NCBI GenBank assembly: GCA_963787425.1
Contig: CAWBCV010000023.1
Span: forward strand, 41,295-105,294
Length of the DNA stretch: 64,000 nucleotides
Direction: 5' to 3'
Source: AP-15 sp963787425
GTDB taxonomy: Bacteria; Pseudomonadota; Alphaproteobacteria; ATCC43930; CGMCC-115725
Below, one piece after another: positions 45,600 through 55,262 of the stretch (the stretch's first letter is position 1; each line of letters begins with the position of its first letter). A program made the translations under genes and the position numbers. The notes below the pieces were generated by a model. That model did not search any database and was not told where the DNA came from. It was given only the letters and a program-made list of their open reading frames with translations.

Positions 45600-46135
45600 C
45601 GTCGGATATCTGCTCGGATGCCGCGGCGGAAACTGCCAACGCGAGCCGGGTACTATTCTGGCGGGAAAAATCGGCGCAGGATGACGCCTTCTTCGACGAG
45701 TGCGGATTTCGAAGCGCGATGCACGCTCGGGGACGACCGTATGTGGCGGATCGCCTGGGGTAGGCCGCGCTCCTGGAAGAGCTGCTCGAAGGCAGCGATG
45801 GCGAGGTTCGCGGGTTGATTCAAGGGCTTCGCAGAGCAGGAGATAGCGCGAGGCGTGGTCGGTGACTGTCAGCATGTCGAGCTTGAACTCGCCCTTGAAA
45901 TCGACGCACCAGAGGTCATTTGGCGCGGCGCCGGTCGAGAGCGGCGTGCCGGTCGCCCGGTGCCGCGGCCGACCCGAGACCTTGACCAGGCCGTGCCGGC
46001 GGAGCACGGCGTGGATCGTGCTCTTGGCCGGAACGCGGATATCGCCGGCCAGTCGGCGGACCAGGAGCTCGCGGATCTTATGGGCACCCCAATGGGGCTT
46101 GTCGCGAATGGCTTCATCGCGATGCCTATGCCGTA
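45600..46135 (-). pseudogene. IS481-family transposase remnant, frameshifted
   Basis: The frames give AHKIRELLVRRLAGDIRVPA, then LRRHGLVKVSGRPRHRATGT and the integrase core start NDLWCVDFKGEFKLDMLTVT followed by DHASRYLLLCEALEST (first Asp of DDE). After STRE the frame shifts and the rest is lost. The left boundary coincides with the break in the helicase gene at about 46135. Confidence 0.85.
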
Positions 46136-47669
46136 GGGACTGATCTGCTGGTCATCGCCAACCACCACGATCTTTTTGGCGATATAGAACAGAAACAGGC
46201 TTTCAATGCCCAGCTGACTGGCTTCATCGACAATGACCAGATCGTAGCGCCCCGGAGCAGGATCGATCATTTCGGCCACCGGATACCGGGGCATGATCCA
46301 CACCGGAATCGTGTCGCGACAACGGTCCATGTATTGGCGCGCTTCGTGGCGCAGCCGCTCTATTCTCGCTGAGCGGCCCCTCCCCCGTCCCATCGCCGTG
46401 ACAGCTTCACGCCACCCCTTGAGCGCCGCGGCCTCCGCGTGAGACAGGCACTTGAAGAAATGCGACCACGCGCGTAGCGCTGCGGACTTGCCGAGCAGTC
46501 GCCCGATCGCCGCGTCGGTATCTCGGCGACGGCGCCAGAGGCGCTCCCGATAATTGACGTCCGCTCGTTTTCGCAGCCAGCCGTCGGCGACTGCCCAATG
46601 CCAGGCGGGCTCCCAATCACTAAACCGCTGGTCCCAGGCCGCGTCGTCAATGCTGGCTATCGCCGCCGCGCACAATCCGGGAACCCGGATCAGGGAACCC
46701 ACGACCGGATGGGCATCGTGCAGGTCTTCGATGGCCTTGAGGTCGCGCAAACACGCGGTTGTCCGTTCGGCAGCGACCCGATGCCGCTCTTCGACGGTGG
46801 ACGCATCGATTATCTCAAGCCACTGTTCGGTCTGGCCGTTGAGCCAGTCAGGTTCCGGAATCGCCGGCGATAGCCCGCGCAAGCGGTGAACGAGATTTAC
46901 GCAATCGGAGGCATAATCCAGGGCGCCGCCGAGGTTTCCGACATGCTCCCTGATCACGGCCAGCCGGATCCGCGCCTGAGGTCCGATGGGCAAATCCCCG
47001 TGCTGGGACCATGCTACCTCCAGGTCACTGAACGCGAAGGTTAGGTCGAGGTGATGGCAAACCAGCCAGAGTGACGCATTCGCGCAGGTAGGTTCGTTCT
47101 TTAACAGCCCTAGGCGTGAGGAAGCCAAAACTGCTCCACCTGCCGCCGACCTTAAGGTGCTCCATGACGGTCGCGGCGTCGGCTCTCACCGTCTTGGAGA
47201 CTCGGTCCCCCGGGATCGACACCGAACAAGACCCCAGCCTCTCCAGAAGGGGATCGGCCAGACGAACCAGCTCCCAGGATTGATCGAGGAGCGCCTGCCA
47301 GCGAGCTTGCCTACCTCCCAGCGCCGATGCGACAGCGCCAGGGAGCCATTCGTACCCTAGCCGAAGGAGCCGCTTGCGCCTCTCGTTTACCTCCCGCAAT
47401 GCGTCTGCAAGGCTGGCCCGCACGACCGGGTTCAGCGCTACGATCGCCTGATAGGCCGGGTGCGCGCGCAAGCCCGCCAAACGATCGACCGCCTCCTTCG
47501 TTTCTCGTTCCGCGCTAACCGCCACACCAAAATCGGCAGGAGCGGGCAGTTTGTCTGTGCCGACGAGCTGCGACGTTTCTGGACAATATCCATTGTCTAC
47601 TGCAAAACGCAGCGTATTCAGACTTCTCATAACCGGAGCCGACGACAGCGCAGTCGTGCCTGTGGTCAA
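46136..47669 (-). pseudogene. SF1 helicase (Upf1/DNA2-like), truncated and frameshifted
   Basis: Near its downstream end the frame contains YDLVIVDEASQLGIESLFLF (motif II, DEAS) and KKIVVVGDDQQISP (motif III), diagnostic for superfamily 1B helicases. About 450 residues upstream are helical linker (AVDNGYCPETSQLVG, VNERRKRLLRLGYEWLPGAV), with a frameshift near 47075. Motif I (Walker A) is not seen, and motifs IV-VI are removed by the IS481 fragment. Large SF1 helicases of this style are common in defence islands; that role is an inference. Confidence 0.8.
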
Positions 47670-47929
47670 CCCTCGAACCTTCCGCTCGGCGCAAGGCGGA
47701 AAAATCGAGGTGCTCGACGAGATGATTGCCGCGTTGGATGAGGATTTGACCGCGGATTATCAGGAACCGGAACAGAGCCGGCGATGTTTCGCTCTGGACG
47801 GCTGTTTCGTCGACAATGCAATACCGGTTTCTTGGCCATCAGACGCATCTAAAAGTGCTGGACCAGCAGTTTATCAAGCCGAGAGCAAAGGGGCGCAGGA
47901 TCGGGCGAGCGATTCTCAAAATCGCAATG

Positions 47930-48063
47930 CGAGAGATGCCGGCTGGCAATCCCCCACAGATGCGAGCCTTCAGGCTCCACGTCGCGAACCCTGGAATAAA
48001 GGCAAACTGATCGGCGCCAAGCCCCCTCTCCGACCGAAGCACGTCTGGACGGATTCTCGCTGA
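47930..48063 (+). pseudogene. Tyrosine-integrase N-terminal scrap
   Basis: The frame ends GWQSPTDASLQAPRREPWNK then GKLIGAKPPLRPKHVWTDSR. It resembles the EPWNKGxLxGxKxPLKPKxVW segment of phage-type integrases widespread in Bradyrhizobium, and breaks off immediately after. The 48064-48315 stretch following contains only a short hairpin (ccccaattgaagttgggg). Confidence 0.55.
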
Positions 48064-48315
48064 GAACCGCCGCTGATAATGATGCAGCGCGCAAGTTTTG
48101 TGAGCGAAACGACCTCAGTTTCACCCACACCAATACGCATCCCATGATGCGCGATCCGCGGTTGATTGGTTGGATACGAAATAGCCATTTATTAACGGCG
48201 ACCAACGCAATGAAAATCGCGCGGCTGAGCCGCGTTTGGCCGCCCGTGTACCATGGAAAGGGCGTCGCGGGTGAGGGGACACACCCGACACATCGACCCC
48301 AATTGAAGTTGGGGA

Positions 48316-49212
48316 CTACGTCACAACCGTGCTGGTCAGATGACGGTTGAGAAACGCATATGCTGTCTCGCGCATGCTACGTGAGAAGCGATGGCCCCCC
48401 GGCCAAATCTTTACTTCGAGCTGACCTTCGGGGAATGCCGACCGTGCGTGGTCGAACATCACTTGTGCGCCTTGCGACCACTTGTCGCCCTCAGCGGCCT
48501 GTATCAGCAAGGCACGAGGTGCGGCCAAGCGGAGCACGTCTTCCAAGTCTCCAAGCGTGAGGATGCCGGGCACGCAGAAGGCCATTTGGATGCCGGCATC
48601 TCGGGTCAGGGAATTTCGATAGCTCACGCATCCGCAATTCGAGACACTAGCCCGAATCCGTTCATCGAATGCGCTGGCCCAGATCGCCATCCGCCCGCCG
48701 TAGGAGTGGCCGATGAACCCTATCCTGCTCGGATCGACCTCGGCTCGTGTCGTGAGGTAATCGAGCGCGACGCGAACGTCATGGAGAACCTTTCCCAACA
48801 GGGTTTGTCCGCGGACAAGGCGACTTGCCAGCTCATAATACTCGGCTTGCCCTGCGATCGCGCTCCAGTTCCGTTCCTCGAACGCAAGAGCATCAGGTGC
48901 GATGACGACGTAGCCGCGCTCAGCAAGCTCCGCACCATAGGCTTGATCCGCATCGCCGGCCAGGCCGACGACTTCACTCTTGCCGAGATCGAATTGCCCG
49001 GCATGTTGATGATGCGCAATCACAGCCGGTGCCGTCCCACCGGTACTTTTCGGAAGCAGGAGAAGCGACTTTATGCGTTCCGCTTCTTCCACGGCATACT
49101 CAACGGTCTGGCGAACGTACACGCCACAATCCACCGCGCTCAGTACTGTTGGGTTCAGCGGACATCGCGGAGGGCTTTGGCCGATCAACTCGGCGAGCCT
49201 GACCAGATTCAT
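48316..49212 (-). CDS. Dienelactone-hydrolase-like alpha/beta hydrolase
   Basis: The 298-residue protein has APAVIAHHQHAGQFDLGKSE at the oxyanion region, AELAERGYVVIAPDALAFEERN, the nucleophile elbow DPSRIGFIGHSYGGRMAIWA and a C-terminal His in IWPGGHRFSRSMRETAYAFL. This fits the dienelactone hydrolase / acetyl-xylan-esterase-like group. The triad is complete. It is the last gene of a minus-strand cluster after the P-loop kinase (64-bp gap) and a GNAT gene. The substrate is unknown. Confidence 0.88.
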   Translation of the reverse strand: MNLVRLAELIGQSPPRCPLNPTVLSAVDCGVYVRQTVEYAVEEAERIKSLLLLPKSTGGTAPAVIAHHQHAGQFDLGKSEVVGLAGDADQAYGAELAERGYVVIAPDALAFEERNWSAIAGQAEYYELASRLVRGQTLLGKVLHDVRVALDYLTTRAEVDPSRIGFIGHSYGGRMAIWASAFDERIRASVSNCGCVSYRNSLTRDAGIQMAFCVPGILTLGDLEDVLRLAAPRALLIQAAEGDKWSQGAQVMFDHARSAFPEGQLEVKIWPGGHRFSRSMRETAYAFLNRHLTSTVVT

Positions 49213-49276
49213 CAGTGCATGTTTGGGAGAGTGGGCAACATAGGGCTATCCCAATGCAGACAAGGAGAGATTACCC

Positions 49277-49852
49277 TCAACATCGCTGAGCGCCGGCGTG
49301 ATGCTTCATTTGGACGCCAGCTGCATCCGTCAGGAGATCCAGTGCACGCGATTCTTCCCTTGGACGACGCAGCCGAAGCACAACGAGATGGGCGTAATCG
49401 TTCCGCACTAGTCGCTGCGCGCTTTCGCGGCGCCGCCGATCCCAGGTGCTCCAGGCCCACCGGATCGGGTGGCTGGGGTGTAGCATAGGGCGCCATCGCT
49501 CTCGGTTACCGCCCCATAGCTCGGTGCGTAAAACGGCGCGAAGAACCGAACGGGAGATCACGCGAGCCATGATCACTGCGCGTTCATAATCGAGCCAGAC
49601 GAGGTGGGTCGCACGCCGCCAGACCCGGTCGCGCACTGGACCATAATTGCCGTCGACCACCCAAGCCTCGGCTTGGATAGCCTCAGTGACCCGGCGGACG
49701 AATTCCTCCGGGTTATGCCGCGTCAGATCGCGCCATTCCGATTGCCAGTTGATGGCATCGAGTTCGATATGCGGCAATTGCAACTGAGCTGCAATTCTGC
49801 GTGCCAACGTGGTTTTCCCGGCGCCCGACGTACCGACTACCACTATCCGCAT
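49277..49852 (-). CDS. P-loop kinase-like protein (FlaR/adenylate-kinase-like)
   Basis: The 191-residue protein opens with Walker A (MRIVVVGTSGAGKTTLARRI). It has the PHIELDAINWQSEWRDLTRH substrate-binding region, AEAWVVDGNYGPVRDRVWRRATHLVWLDYER (conserved in DNA-topology-modulation FlaR-like proteins) and a late Arg-rich lid. These small NMP-kinase-like proteins are widespread but poorly characterised. It lies in a same-strand cluster between the GNAT gene (49 bp) and the hydrolase gene, and appears intact. Confidence 0.88.
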   Translation of the reverse strand: MRIVVVGTSGAGKTTLARRIAAQLQLPHIELDAINWQSEWRDLTRHNPEEFVRRVTEAIQAEAWVVDGNYGPVRDRVWRRATHLVWLDYERAVIMARVISRSVLRAVLRTELWGGNRERWRPMLHPSHPIRWAWSTWDRRRRESAQRLVRNDYAHLVVLRLRRPREESRALDLLTDAAGVQMKHHAGAQRC

Positions 49853-49901
49853 CAGGCCGCGCCTCCGGTTACCCGGCCCGTACCAGGCTAATCCCTCACT
49901 G

Positions 49902-50459
49902 TTACGAAGGAGACGGGACGGAGTTTTTCAATGGTATCCAAGAATTCTGTACCACGCTCCGGGCCTTGATGATAGGAAACCACAACGTCTCACGGCTTTG
50001 CATGTCGAGGAAGCTCGCATGCCGGGTTAGGACGGCCAGGAGCCCAGCACCCACTTCGCTCTCAGGCATGGTCGTAAAGCCCTGCCGACGAAACCAAGGC
50101 CCATTCCATGGTGGAGCACGAAAAGTCGCGAGCATGACGGCCGTCGCCTGCGTAGCACGGGCGTGTGCGATCACCCGTTCGAGGAGCCGAGCCCCAACGC
50201 CGCACTTTGAGGCGTATGGAACAACGGAGATATTGGCCAGATATAGCGCCCCGTCCATCGGCTGAATAAGAGCAAAGCCCACAAGCAACTCCGATACCTC
50301 TGCGACGAAGGTGGTTCCCGAGATAATACGGTCGGCCGCGATCGGCGGGCTCGCCGCCACGAACTCGAAACCTGCGAGTGCGGCATAGACGGTACGCGCC
50401 TTCTTCTCGATGGCTTGAAGGGCCGGAATATCATCAGGCTCGCCCGTGCGGACAATCAT
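49902..50459 (-). CDS. GNAT-family N-acetyltransferase
   Basis: The 185-residue protein from MIVRTGEPDDIPALQAIEKK has the GNAT layout: acidic N-terminus, ALYLANISVVPYASKCGVGA then RLLERVIAHARATQAT (motif A, with Q/RxxGxG/A seen as SKCGVGA) and MLATFRAPPWNGPWFRRQGF (motif B). The ATG at 50459 fits the family start; a longer upstream frame is not conserved. The last 30 residues extend past the usual fold. It is first in the minus-strand cluster with the P-loop kinase and hydrolase. Substrate unknown. Confidence 0.88.
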   Translation of the reverse strand: MIVRTGEPDDIPALQAIEKKARTVYAALAGFEFVAASPPIAADRIISGTTFVAEVSELLVGFALIQPMDGALYLANISVVPYASKCGVGARLLERVIAHARATQATAVMLATFRAPPWNGPWFRRQGFTTMPESEVGAGLLAVLTRHASFLDMQSRETLWFPIIKARSVVQNSWIPLKNSVPSPS

Positions 50460-50605
50460 TCCTTGGCTCCTATCGAAGCTACTCGTCAGTACTTTTCCTT
50501 GGGTCACGCATCTGCCATCCAAGGTCGGCGGTGTACGCCAAGAAGGCTCGCACATCGAAACTGTCCCCGTGGGGATCAAGGGGTCAAGGGGTCGGATGGA
50601 GGGTT

Positions 50606-50900
50606 ACTCGATACGGCGATCCCAAAGGTCGTGATCATAGTCCTGCCCGCCAGCCTGCCCTATATTTTTACAGGAGTGCGTCTGGCCTGGAGTATTTCTT
50701 TGACCGTGATCATTGCCGCCGAGATGATCGGGGCAACTGCTGGTATGGGACACATGGTTCTGGAGGCTCAGCAGACGTTTCGCACAGAGCGCGTCCTCGC
50801 CGGTATCTTCGTGATCCAGGCTATCGGCTTTGCAACCGATCTCGGCTTTCGCCGCCTGCGCCGATGGCTCCTCCCTTGGTACCGAGAGACTGAGAGCTGA
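50606..50900 (+). pseudogene. ABC transporter permease (SsuC/TauC/NrtB type), C-terminal remnant
   Basis: The frame reads AIPKVVIIVLPASLPYIFTG, VRLAWSISLTVIIAAEMIGA and TAGMGHMVLEAQQTFRTERV, then a final helix. This is the EAA-loop region and last two helices of nitrate/sulfonate/taurine permeases. About 160 N-terminal residues are missing. Confidence 0.85.
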
Positions 50901-50924
50901 ACAAGGCGCGCTGGTTCTGAGTGT

Positions 50925-51147
50925 CAGACGCCGCCTCCGGCGGCCATGGAATTTCAGATAGGACGTCCGGATGCCGGGTGTCGTTAGCCGCAATGCCGTT
51001 CTCGTCTCGCAGAACGTCGATCGCCATGAGGCAGCTTTTCGCGAGTGCTGCTTCCTGTGGCGTGCCGCCGAGCAGACCGAATAAAAATTTCCGTATGTGC
51101 CCCACCGAAGCCGGCTGAACATAATAGGAATTGGAGCCGTCCTGCAC
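50925..51147 (-). pseudogene. Unassigned protein fragment
   Basis: The frame includes NSYYVQPASVGHIRKFLFGL, LGGTPQEAALAKSCLMAIDV and LRDENGIAANDTRHPDVLSE, which reads as genuine protein sequence with no start or end signals. Not recognised. The 51148-51715 stretch beyond it shows no gene I can support. Confidence 0.35.
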
Positions 51148-51720
51148 CGGCTACGCGCCAGATTATCGATCGATTCTACAGCTAAACGATGCCACCACAC
51201 AAAAGACGCCGCGAGCTCGACCATTTTATCGGCGCGATTGCCAGCGGCACGACGCCACTGGTGGGCGGCGGCGAAGGCGTCAAGGCTTTGGCGCTCGCCG
51301 ATGCCGCGCTGGAATCATTTCGAACGGGCTGCGCGATCGGGATCTGATCAGCCGATTCTGGCGAGCATTCCCAAGAGAACGGCGCCCGGTTGGGGGGAAC
51401 CGGGCGCCCGCTTGTCAGAAGCGTTTGGGGGAAATCTGGCGCCGTAGGGGAAACGGGGCCGTTTTCCGAGAGAACTGTCGTTCTCTCCGCTTCTGAAGCC
51501 ACTATAGCCGGCACAGAGCCTAGCAAGGACAGGTTCGGAAACTACTCAGACCCACAGCCCGAAATCTGCTTTGGCCGAGACGCCCTGTGTACAATCTGCT
51601 GGCGCGACGGCATGCGATCCCATAGGACCGGACCCGTCGCTGCCCGACACTGCAACGTATTCGAGCCTGCGGCGCGCCCGGCCGTGGCCGATCAGCAGCG
51701 GGTTCGCACCGGACTCGCCG

Positions 51721-51982
51721 CTGGAGGGAGATGGATTATAACCATCGGTCCCCCGTGAAGGACCAACTCGTCGAGACGGTTTTATCCGACTTTCCAGCGG
51801 AGGTTCGGAAGCGCACCATCGGCGGTCGGCGATCCCCGCCGGGACCATAACCTGCGCGACGACAACGACCGCCTCGGCTGGGGACAGAGGCAGGCTCAAA
51901 ACGGCGGCTCTCCTGACGGGGGACCGATGGTTCGAATCCTGCTCCCTCCAGCGGTGAGTTTGCGAACCATCGGTCCCTCGGA
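51721..51982. repeat. T-arm-like palindromic repeat, enlarged copy with a third arm
   Basis: The left arm (ctggagggagatggattata, 51721-51754) and right arm (gggaccgatggttcgaatcc then tgctccctccagcg, 51920-51952) are separated by 165 bp instead of about 60-75 bp. A further partial arm (gcgaaccatcggtccctcgg) follows at 51960-51980. This composite may reflect repeated insertion into the repeat. Confidence 0.8.
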
Positions 51983-52007
51983 CAAGTTTCCCGAGGTGGT
52001 GTTGCGA

Positions 52008-52544
52008 TTGAAAAGCATGCTGGAAAGGTTTGCTGATGCTCTGAGTTGCATCGATCAGTGCTTCATCGCCGATGACATGCTCGAGCAGTTGCCGACGGCC
52101 TCGCGGGTCGGCAAAACCATCGTCGGCGGAATTGATCTCAACAAGACGCGCATGCGCGGGGTGCTCGAGGCACTGATCGCTTTGTCCGCCTCACCCAACG
52201 GCTTCACCGCCTCCCAGGTGGCGGCGCGGGTTTGCGCACTCACCAAGCAAAGCCCATCACTGTACGGTCCCCGCCACGCCGCTTATGATCTGAAGAAACT
52301 CCGCGGCAAACACATCATCCGCCGGATCAGCCACACCCGCCGCTACGAGCCGTTGCTGACCGGCCTCAGGGCGATGACAGCGCTCCTCGTCCTGCGCGAC
52401 AAAGCCATCAAACCCTTGCTCGCTGCCGCTCAGCCACTCCGCCCCACGCGCGGCGCACACAACCCAAAACCGATCGATCTCCACTACGATGCCATCCAAG
52501 CGGCCATGCGGGGCGTCTTCCATGAACTCGGGCTCGCCGCCTGA
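52008..52544 (+). pseudogene. Conserved rhizobial protein of unknown function, C-terminal part
   Basis: Coding similarity begins near LKSMLERFADALSCIDQCFI, directly after the palindromic repeat. It continues with TASRVGKTIVGGIDLNKTRM, YGPRHAAYDLKKLRGKHIIR, LRAMTALLVLRDKAIKPLLA and the end YDAIQAAMRGVFHELGLAA. I recognise this as the C-terminal part of a longer rhizobial protein (roughly 450 residues), so this copy is probably 5'-truncated. The YGPRxAAYDLKKLRGK region looks like a winged helix. A second remnant lies at 63754. Function unknown; its repeated occurrence suggests a mobile gene. Confidence 0.7.
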
Positions 52545-52548
52545 TCTT

Positions 52549-52590
52549 CGACAAATCTTTTTGTCGGGCTTCGCCCCGAAGCGCCTAAAG
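52549..52590 (+). terminator. Double hairpin after the conserved unknown gene
   Basis: cgacaaa, tctt, tttgtcg is followed at once by a second GC-rich hairpin (gggcttcgcccc). The same pair (cgacaaa-ttt-ttgtcg and gcgccccgaagcgcc) follows the related remnant at 63754, so it is conserved. The first loop ends in a short U-run, consistent with a terminator. Confidence 0.6.
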
Positions 52591-52626
52591 CGTTAAAGCT
52601 GTCACTTTCCCCTCGCGAGCTCGCTT

Positions 52627-52815
52627 ATGGGTCAAGAAAGGCGCGCTCCCGTCGGAAATCTTGAGCGCTGGTGCAAACGAGCGCAGAGGGCGCTGGGCAA
52701 GTTCAAGGCGATCCCGACGGCGATGCGGCTTGTCCTCATTTGCATCGCTGTCCTCGTCGTCTTTTCAGTCACAAACCTTGTTTATCAAATTCTGCATAAG
52801 CCGACGGAAGTGTTT
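52627..52815 (+). pseudogene. Lytic transglycosylase N-terminal remnant
   Basis: The frame holds RLVLICIAVLVVFSVTNLVY (membrane anchor) then QILHKPTEVFP, matching the N-terminus of rhizobial membrane-bound SLT-type transglycosylases (xNLVYxxxRKPTEMFFPV). It shifts frame at EVFP and the catalytic domain is absent. Confidence 0.6.
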
Positions 52816-52937
52816 CCCCGGGGCGCTCCCCAGGCCAGCCAACGACGCACATACCGGCCGATCTAGACCGCAATCGCAAGGGGCTCCCAGCCCCCCTCGC
52901 AGCAATGGTCAGGCGTTCGACGCAGCTCGCAACCCGG

Positions 52938-53513
52938 TCACCGTGGCGGGGCGCTGCCGCTATAAGGCGTCAGTCCCGGCCCACCCGTGTTGGGACCAGG
53001 CATTCCCATGCTATTCCCCCCTGACGGGCTGGGCATCGGGGCCGGTGGCGGCATCGCGCCCATCGGGGACGGCGGCATCGAGCTACCTGTCTGAAGGCGG
53101 GCGAGTTCTTGCTGGTTCAGCTGATTGGCCGTAGAGCCCGTCAGAGGCGCCATCCTGTGGTGTGCGGCCGCGTGGGTAACATGACGCACGTGACGGTGCT
53201 TTGGGGGCATTGCCGAAGTTGTTTCTGAGGCCGAAGTCGTGGACGGGATATTCGTCGGTTCCGATGTCGCCCTCCCTCCTGCGGGCATCCGGCCCGATGG
53301 GGCGGGCGCGTGCACGGTGCCGCGCGGACTGGATAGCGACGAAGGAGGAGGAGCGCCCGTGCTATAAGGTGTCAGTCCCGGCCCGCCGGGGTTGGGACCC
53401 GGCGTGCCCATCGGGTTTCCACCCGATGGATTGGCTGGTTGCGCCCAGGCTGGCGCGGAAAGCGCAAGCGCGGCAATCACCGCGACGCCGCTCAAGAGAT
53501 GCTTCGTTTTCAT
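52938..53513 (-). CDS. Secreted Pro/Gly/Ser-rich protein with terminal repeats
   Basis: The 191-residue protein has a signal peptide (HLLSGVAVIAALALSAPAWA, cleaved after residue 24). The mature N-terminus, PSGGNPMGTPGPNPGGPGLT, is repeated almost exactly at the C-terminus as PSGGNSMGMPGPNTGGPGLT, both followed by PYS. The middle is Ser/Thr/Ala-rich with a His/Arg cluster (KHRHVRHVTHAAAHHR). It is presumably disordered, periplasmic or exported. The GGAGGTTAC just before the ATG gives a good ribosome site. Function unknown; metal binding by the His cluster is an inference. The 53514-54281 stretch upstream holds no secure gene. Confidence 0.7.
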   Translation of the reverse strand: MKTKHLLSGVAVIAALALSAPAWAQPANPSGGNPMGTPGPNPGGPGLTPYSTGAPPPSSLSSPRGTVHAPAPSGRMPAGGRATSEPTNIPSTTSASETTSAMPPKHRHVRHVTHAAAHHRMAPLTGSTANQLNQQELARLQTGSSMPPSPMGAMPPPAPMPSPSGGNSMGMPGPNTGGPGLTPYSGSAPPR

Positions 53514-54281
53514 CTGTAACCTCCGATGATGACCATTTCGGCAGGCCCCTCGTTGGGGCCGTCCACACGAGCGATCAGCGTCCGCGACAGCCGCGACCCG
53601 CCCCACGGAAAGAGCGAAACGGCGCACGTCGCTGGACGCCGGAACCGATCGTAGGGCTGAGTTGAGACGCCGGTCTATTTAATTTCGGAAATCCCTCGCT
53701 ACGGGTCCCTCAGTAGAACGAAACCCGAGGCCATGTTTATCCGCGGGATGGCTACCCCATCGTGCATGGAACCCCGGGCAGCGCACGTTGAGATCTAACG
53801 CGGGCGTTCCTTGGAGGTATCAACCCTGCGCACCCCGCCCCCGAGCGACTTGCCCATCAGGCGGGCCGCGGGCGTTGCCCGCAGGGCATCTCGGAAAAAA
53901 GCGAATGGTACGAAGCGGCTTTATCGCGGCTCCGCACTCCGACAATTAAGCCCCTGTGATTATGTGCGTTTTTGGCGATGGGCGCCGAGTGCACGATTAT
54001 CGGGCCTTTAACGATGTTCACATCTGGGCTTCTTCGGGTATTCGAGCTAATTGTCGATCTCATTCAGCAAATAAAGTCACCTGGTCATCTGTGGATACGC
54101 GATCTTTAATATTGGCGAGTCATTGCAGCGATAATTCTATTATTGCGCCGACCGGCGACGCGTTCGTTCCCTGGATGGGTCTGGCCGTGAGCGAAACACG
54201 GGCGGCGCTCGCCGGCGGCGACCATTACCGCGAGATGGCCGCGCAACTGCGCGGACTGGCGCACCGGGGCACGCCGCCTAA

Positions 54282-54352
54282 CAGGGAATTTTTTGCCGCC
54301 TTGCAGGGAATTAAATCGGGCGATCAGGGATGTTTCCGCCGTGATCAGGGAA
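54282..54352 (+). repeat. Four CAGGGAAT-like motifs spaced 20-22 bp
   Basis: cagggaat occurs at 54282, 54304 and 54345, and cagggatg at 54325, giving steps of 22, 21 and 20 bases, about two helix turns. Translated, this gives a recurrent NREF/DQG pattern. Protein binding or a decayed repeat array are both possible. Confidence 0.55.
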
Positions 54353-54457
54353 TCCCGCCTTCCTCCGCAATTTGGCGTTCGCCCCTGGTGACAAATCCGA
54401 TCATTGGCGCCGTGGGTCGTGTCGCGCCCGCCCGCGTGCAGCGAGCTCACCGTAGAT

Positions 54458-54531
54458 GGGGGATCGAGGGTTCGAATCGTCTCCCTCCGGCGGCGAGACC
54501 GTTGCGAACCTGACTTCCTCGATCAGGGTCG
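54458..54531 (+). repeat. Half copy of the T-arm-like repeat with downstream extension
   Basis: The right arm ggatcgagggttcgaatcgt then ctccctccggcgg is followed by gcgaacctgacttcctcgat cagggt, identical to the sequence after the half copy at 10951. The shared extension shows both came from one longer unit. Confidence 0.75.
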
Positions 54532-54801
54532 ATCCGGGCCGAATGGCGCCAGGGCTGGCGGGGCTCCGCGTTGGCGCCTTCTGGGAACCCGGTGACCCAG
54601 CGTTGATATCATTGCCGGGGCCAGCCTGGCTGGCGCTCTTAAACCGTCCCCTTGTTGATCGTCAAAAGCAAGTAACAGCTCCCGACATCTCCGAACTCCT
54701 CCACACGTGGGGCGAGCGCGCCGAGCCCCTCGGGCGGGCGAAGCCATACAAGATCAGTTGAACTCCGACGGGATACCAAGATTTCTCGATTTCTTCTCGC
54801 G

Positions 54802-54836
54802 CGGAACCGGAAGTTCGAATCCATCTCCCTCCAGCG
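54802..54836 (+). repeat. Half copy of the T-arm-like palindromic repeat
   Basis: The right arm is cggaaccggaagttcgaatc then catctccctccagcg, followed by gcgaacctgagttttcgg. It directly abuts the broken end of the Tn3 transposase fragment. Confidence 0.75.
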
Positions 54837-54869
54837 GGGAGTTCTCCCGCGAACCTGAGTTTTCGGGTG

Positions 54870-55262
54870 GGCACCCCATCTCGCCTCGATCATGAAGGGC
54901 AGGTCGGCGTTGCTGGGCGGTCGCAAGCCGAGCGTCGTCGCGAGCTTGAGCGCATGGTCGGTCATCGTCTGCGGCCGAGCCGCGTAATCCGCGAAGGCGG
55001 CGGCAGGAATCCCGAGCTGCGCCGCCAACCACTCGACAAGGACGCCGACCGGCTCCTCCATGTGCGCCAACCCCATCCCAGGATGGCGAAGGCAACGCCA
55101 ACTGTACGGCAAAGCCCAGCTAATTGGCGGCGCCGCGCCGTGCCGCCACGAGATCCTGGTCGGACCGGGTGAAGGTGTATTGCCGCGCCAGTCCGTCGGG
55201 GTCGTCCGGGATGCTGAAAAACAGCCGTCTTCTTCGTCCGGGAGCAGCGGTCGGCGCGCCAT
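54870..55262 (-). pseudogene. Tn3-family transposase N-terminal (DUF4158) fragment, frameshifted
   Basis: Three frames in order give IPDDPDGLARQYTFTRSDQD then LVAARRGAAN; LRHPGMGLAHMEEPVGVLVE; and WLAAQLGIPAAAFADYAARP then QTMTDHALKLATTLGLRPPS NADLP. This is the N-terminal DUF4158 region of Tn3-family transposases. The DDE domain is absent. Its outer end coincides with the break in the aldo/keto reductase gene. Confidence 0.85.

Noticed and set aside
48391..49488. 365-aa open frame on the plus strand
   Set aside because: It overlaps the hydrolase gene in antisense; the hydrolase has a full catalytic triad and is the real gene.
53956..54513. 185-aa open frame
   Set aside because: It runs through the CAGGGAAT motif array and into a palindromic repeat, producing repeat-derived peptide; only a short middle part (ETRAALAGGDHYREMAAQLR) looks protein-like.
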